In this document: one piece after another, positions 61,865 through 64,000 of the stretch
Layout: the number at the start of each line of letters is the position of its first letter
Numbering within the stretch: position 1 is the stretch's first letter
Assembly (NCBI RefSeq): GCF_002221525.1
Contig: NZ_CP011028.1
Span: 755,001 to 819,000, forward strand
Reading direction: 5' to 3'
Length of the DNA stretch: 64,000 nt
Source: Pseudoalteromonas espejiana DSM 9414
GTDB taxonomy: Bacteria > Pseudomonadota > Gammaproteobacteria > Enterobacterales > Alteromonadaceae
Notes under the pieces: generated by a model
What the model was told of the DNA's origin: nothing
Databases searched by the model: none
The model's input: only the letters and a program-made list of their open reading frames with translations
Position numbers and translations under genes: made by a program

Positions 61865-61917
61865 TAACGCTTCAAGAACCGGCGCCGCTTGCGGCGTCCG
61901 TGTTACTTGACTTGTTA
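61865..61917 (-). repeat. attC-like imperfect palindrome overlapping a gene 3' end
   Basis: TAAC (61865-61868) pairs with GTTA (61914-61917), TCAAG (61872-61876) with CTTGA (61906-61910), AAC (61877-61879) with GTT (61902-61904), and CGCCGC (61883-61888) with GCGGCG (61891-61896). Outer AAC...GTT boxes plus inner arms of 53 bases total match integron attC architecture in outline, but the right box GTTAGCA is off the GTTRRRY consensus. It encodes the last 12 residues of the lipoprotein gene. Confidence 0.5.
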
Positions 61918-62855
61918 TGTTTTGCTACGCAAGGGCGGTACCAAACTACCCTGGCGCTCGATAACTCTGAAACAATGCTATTAACTAAAGCTTTCCCGCC
62001 GGGAAAGGGCAAATAAATACCAACAACTCTTGGTTGTACAATCGTGTCCTTTTCATACAGCAGAGCTTTAATTGATGCTACAGCTGTTATGGCATTTTGC
62101 GCCGTAGTCCGATTTAATTCGCTTTGTATTGGTAGGGCAGCGGCAATTGCTTGACCATTTACTCCAAGAGTTTGTACTGTCAATGAGCCTTTAAGGTCAG
62201 ATGTATCCGCGCTAATTCCTATAGCTCCCAAGCCAGAAATGTTTGCGCCAGTTTTAACATCATTTATATCTGCCGTAGCTCTCAGCCCTATTCCAACATA
62301 AACGGGTAGACTGAAATACTGATAATTTTTATAGTCTTCTTGATTGGTTTCGGGAGCGGTACTCGTAACAGTATAAATATCTGAACCGGGTACATATTTA
62401 CTATAACGGTCATGGGATGGTGTAAATATGTTTACTGGCTCAAGCTTCTTAGTATCGTAGTTTTGCGCTTCCCGTTTGATCCAGATATCGACGTTAGTTG
62501 TATCTGCATTTATGTAATCCACGGTCATGCGATATGAATCTGCTTTTGCGCTGATTTTGGATGCTCCATATGTAACAGAGCCATCTACAAAAAATGTTTC
62601 TACCGTCGTCCGAACTGCGTTATCTGGGAGGGACTCTAGCAACGTGCCGTAAGGAACTTCCGAGACAGAGACGCTTTTATCCGGGGTAAAGCTAAGATTC
62701 TCTTCACACGAAGCTCCTGGGTTGGTTTTTACTGAAAATGGGTCGACAGGAATGTAGGTATACCCCGACAATTTTTCAGCTAGTGTTTCTTTAGTGAGCA
62801 CAGCACAACCAGAAGTTATACCCATGAAAACAACACAAGTAATTATTTTTAACAT
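61872..62855 (-). CDS. orphan lipoprotein, unknown function
   Basis: A 327-residue predicted lipoprotein (MLKIITCVVFMGITSGC, lipobox TSGC), mostly beta-rich, with no recognised family. It carries LPFPGGKALVNSIVSEL near the C-terminus. The final SSNTDAASGAGS is encoded by the attC-like palindrome, a tail that would change if the palindrome were exchanged. GAGGGAG supports the ATG at 62855; the frame extends to 62888. Minus-strand neighbours lie on both sides. Confidence 0.65.
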   Translation of the reverse strand: MLKIITCVVFMGITSGCAVLTKETLAEKLSGYTYIPVDPFSVKTNPGASCEENLSFTPDKSVSVSEVPYGTLLESLPDNAVRTTVETFFVDGSVTYGASKISAKADSYRMTVDYINADTTNVDIWIKREAQNYDTKKLEPVNIFTPSHDRYSKYVPGSDIYTVTSTAPETNQEDYKNYQYFSLPVYVGIGLRATADINDVKTGANISGLGAIGISADTSDLKGSLTVQTLGVNGQAIAAALPIQSELNRTTAQNAITAVASIKALLYEKDTIVQPRVVGIYLPFPGGKALVNSIVSELSSARVVWYRPCVAKHNKSSNTDAASGAGS

Positions 62856-63284
62856 CTTTGACTCCCTCTTCAAATTCGATAAAAACATAACAATTTAATA
62901 GTGCGCTCATCGCGCATATTTCTGCCGATGCCACGCTCACTTATCTACTTTATATAGTTTTAACAAATAACCTAAGGTATTACTATCACTAAGTTTTCTA
63001 AAACTTTTAAGTAAAGTTAAATGGAACAATATGCGCTCAGTGCTCATTTTCGTGAATATATACGCAAAGAGCTGTTTAACAAATCAATTAACGACGATAT
63101 TTAGCCAACCTCAATGACCGTTTCTCGCTTTTTGCTGAAGTTCGACTTAATACCATAAGCTGCCCTTACGGTTTAACTCGTTTCTGCCCCTTTATAAGTT
63201 ACAACTGAAAGTCCAAACACTGATGTTCAGATAACGTTGATATACAAAAGTAATTTTGTGTGAGCAATAGCAAACGCCTAGGTA
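62856..63284. other. intergenic region between the orphan lipoprotein and RnlB-like genes
   Basis: 429 bases without a convincing gene. Present are a small hairpin TGCGC-TCATC-GCGCA (62902-62916) and a 27-codon plus-strand frame from ATG 63021 to the TAG at 63102-63104 (MEQYALSAHFREYIRKEL...). The latter lacks a ribosome binding site and is probably a remnant. No promoter with good -35/-10 spacing stands out. Confidence 0.5.
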
Positions 63285-63632
63285 TCAGTGAGTAAACTTT
63301 TCAATTTCTTCGGATGAGAGAACACTGCCAAGTAAGAACGTTTGATCTTGTTTCGCTATAGTGTCTTGTTCGTCTTTGATACTTGGGTTCACTTCTGATT
63401 CTAGCGCGAAGGAAGATCGAACAAATTTTCGTTCTGAGAATTTCATGGATGCAAAGCGGTTCTCTGCCAAGCCATTTACGGCTAGCAAGTCGAATAAAAC
63501 CGTGCCCTCGAACTGTAAGTTATCGAGTTCCACGGTTAGCTGTTTTAACTGACGCAAAGGGTGAAATTCTGCGGTAGCAGTTACAACTGCAATTTCACCT
63601 ATAATACGTATCTTCTTGATCATAATTCTCAT
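63285..63632 (-). CDS. rnlB: RnlB-like antitoxin
   Basis: A 115-residue soluble protein. The central EGTVLFDLLAVNGLAENRF and the C-terminal FLLGSVLSSEEIEKF match what I recall of the RnlB antitoxin of the RNase LS (RnlA-RnlB) toxin-antitoxin system (E. coli RnlB 123 residues). It is preceded without a gap by the putative toxin gene, with the antitoxin second, as in rnlAB. The ATG at 63632 is preferred over a TTG at 63638. The identification rests on memory of the family and needs a profile search. Confidence 0.6.
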   Translation of the reverse strand: MRIMIKKIRIIGEIAVVTATAEFHPLRQLKQLTVELDNLQFEGTVLFDLLAVNGLAENRFASMKFSERKFVRSSFALESEVNPSIKDEQDTIAKQDQTFLLGSVLSSEEIEKFTH

Positions 63633-63634
63633 AT

Positions 63635-64000
63635 TCAAGCGGTATACAAATTATCAATGGCATTGTAAGCATCGTTTGAAAGACAAATAGCCATATCCAA
63701 ATTTGATATTAAACGGCTACCGCCATCGAACTCCTCCATATGGAATAAGGTATGCCGATGTTTCCTATAAAAACTATAGCCGACATTGAAGGCAATTTCC
63801 ATTGCAGCGTTACCGATTTGGGCGCTGAAAGCTGGCTTAATTGTACACTGTCCACTATTTGTATCAACGTTGAAAAAATCACCAAAACCATGTTTAGCAT
63901 CAGCAACAGACATACCATATCTGTCTAGAAGTAGCTTCAACACTCCTTCTAACGCCCTAAGGTCTGGGTATAGCAGAAGGCAATAATCGGGGAGTTGAGG
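63635..64000 (-). CDS. rnlA: RnlA-like toxin, C-terminal part (truncated by window end)
   Basis: The frame is open to the right window edge, so the true start lies outside. About 121 residues are visible, including YPDLRALEGVLKLLLDRYGM, FGDFFNVDTNSG, AAMEIAFNVGYSFYRKHRH and a C-terminal DMAICLSNDAYNAIDNLY. YPDLRALEG and the helical C-terminus with HTLFH are consistent with the HEPN-like toxin domain of RnlA (E. coli 357 residues). RnlA-RnlB acts against phages lacking the Dmd anti-toxin. The GTG at 63943 should not be taken as the start. Confidence 0.6.
   Translation of the reverse strand, partial: PQLPDYCLLLYPDLRALEGVLKLLLDRYGMSVADAKHGFGDFFNVDTNSGQCTIKPAFSAQIGNAAMEIAFNVGYSFYRKHRHTLFHMEEFDGGSRLISNLDMAICLSNDAYNAIDNLYTA

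Noticed and set aside
63021..63104. 27-codon plus-strand frame upstream of the orphan lipoprotein
   Set aside because: No ribosome binding site or homology signal. Kept only as a note in the intergenic entry.

Overview
The window reads as a chromosomal segment of a marine gammaproteobacterium of the Alteromonadales, most likely Pseudoalteromonas. This rests on protein character, AT-leaning codon use, and gene orders such as ubiH-ubiI, rpsF-priB-rpsR-rplI, dnaB-alr, pepA-holC-valS and divergent lptF-lptG. No database search was possible, so the genus is inferred.

Layout. 1-25 kb is mostly core: two ubiquinone hydroxylases (28-2378); an AT-rich, apparently broken membrane-protein gene (2478-3273); a secreted esterase; the S6/PriB/S18/L9 operon behind a probable S6:S18-binding leader; an ECF sigma/anti-sigma/DUF4097 module lying between rplI and dnaB; dnaB-alr; a probable thiamine-salvage trio (YkoF-like, PnuC-family, kinase); tRNA-Arg(CCG); an HD-GYP phosphodiesterase; a FadL-type porin; valS, holC and pepA; and lptFG.

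25.2-34.5 kb is bounded by tRNA-Leu(CAA) and, 9 kb further on, a degenerate copy of the same tRNA with its promoter region. Between them lie an NtrB/NtrC-like two-component pair, a well-matched sigma-54 promoter with an upstream palindrome, a MacAB-like efflux operon, and a membrane desaturase. This looks like a self-contained, sigma-54-controlled envelope-export island.

34.6-61 kb is accessory metabolism: a carbohydrate deacetylase/SGNH esterase pair; a Fur-box-controlled TonB receptor with small membrane proteins; LysR/SDR/AKR/GH13 genes; a cyclic-nucleotide phosphodiesterase lipoprotein; two amidohydrolases; a TetR-GFA-exported RidA cluster; a MITE-like element next to a small gene whose ribosome binding site is partly held in a hairpin; an MFS/AraC pair; a second TonB receptor; and assorted transport and phosphatase-like genes.

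61.2-64 kb looks foreign. It has a REP-like hairpin, two orphan genes whose 3' ends run into long imperfect palindromes (one with attC-like architecture), and at the right edge a probable RnlA-RnlB toxin-antitoxin pair whose toxin gene is cut by the window end.

The best candidates for something under-described are the tRNA-Leu-flanked sigma-54 export island and the palindrome-ended genes beside RnlAB. No CRISPR array, rRNA, integrase or prophage was seen.
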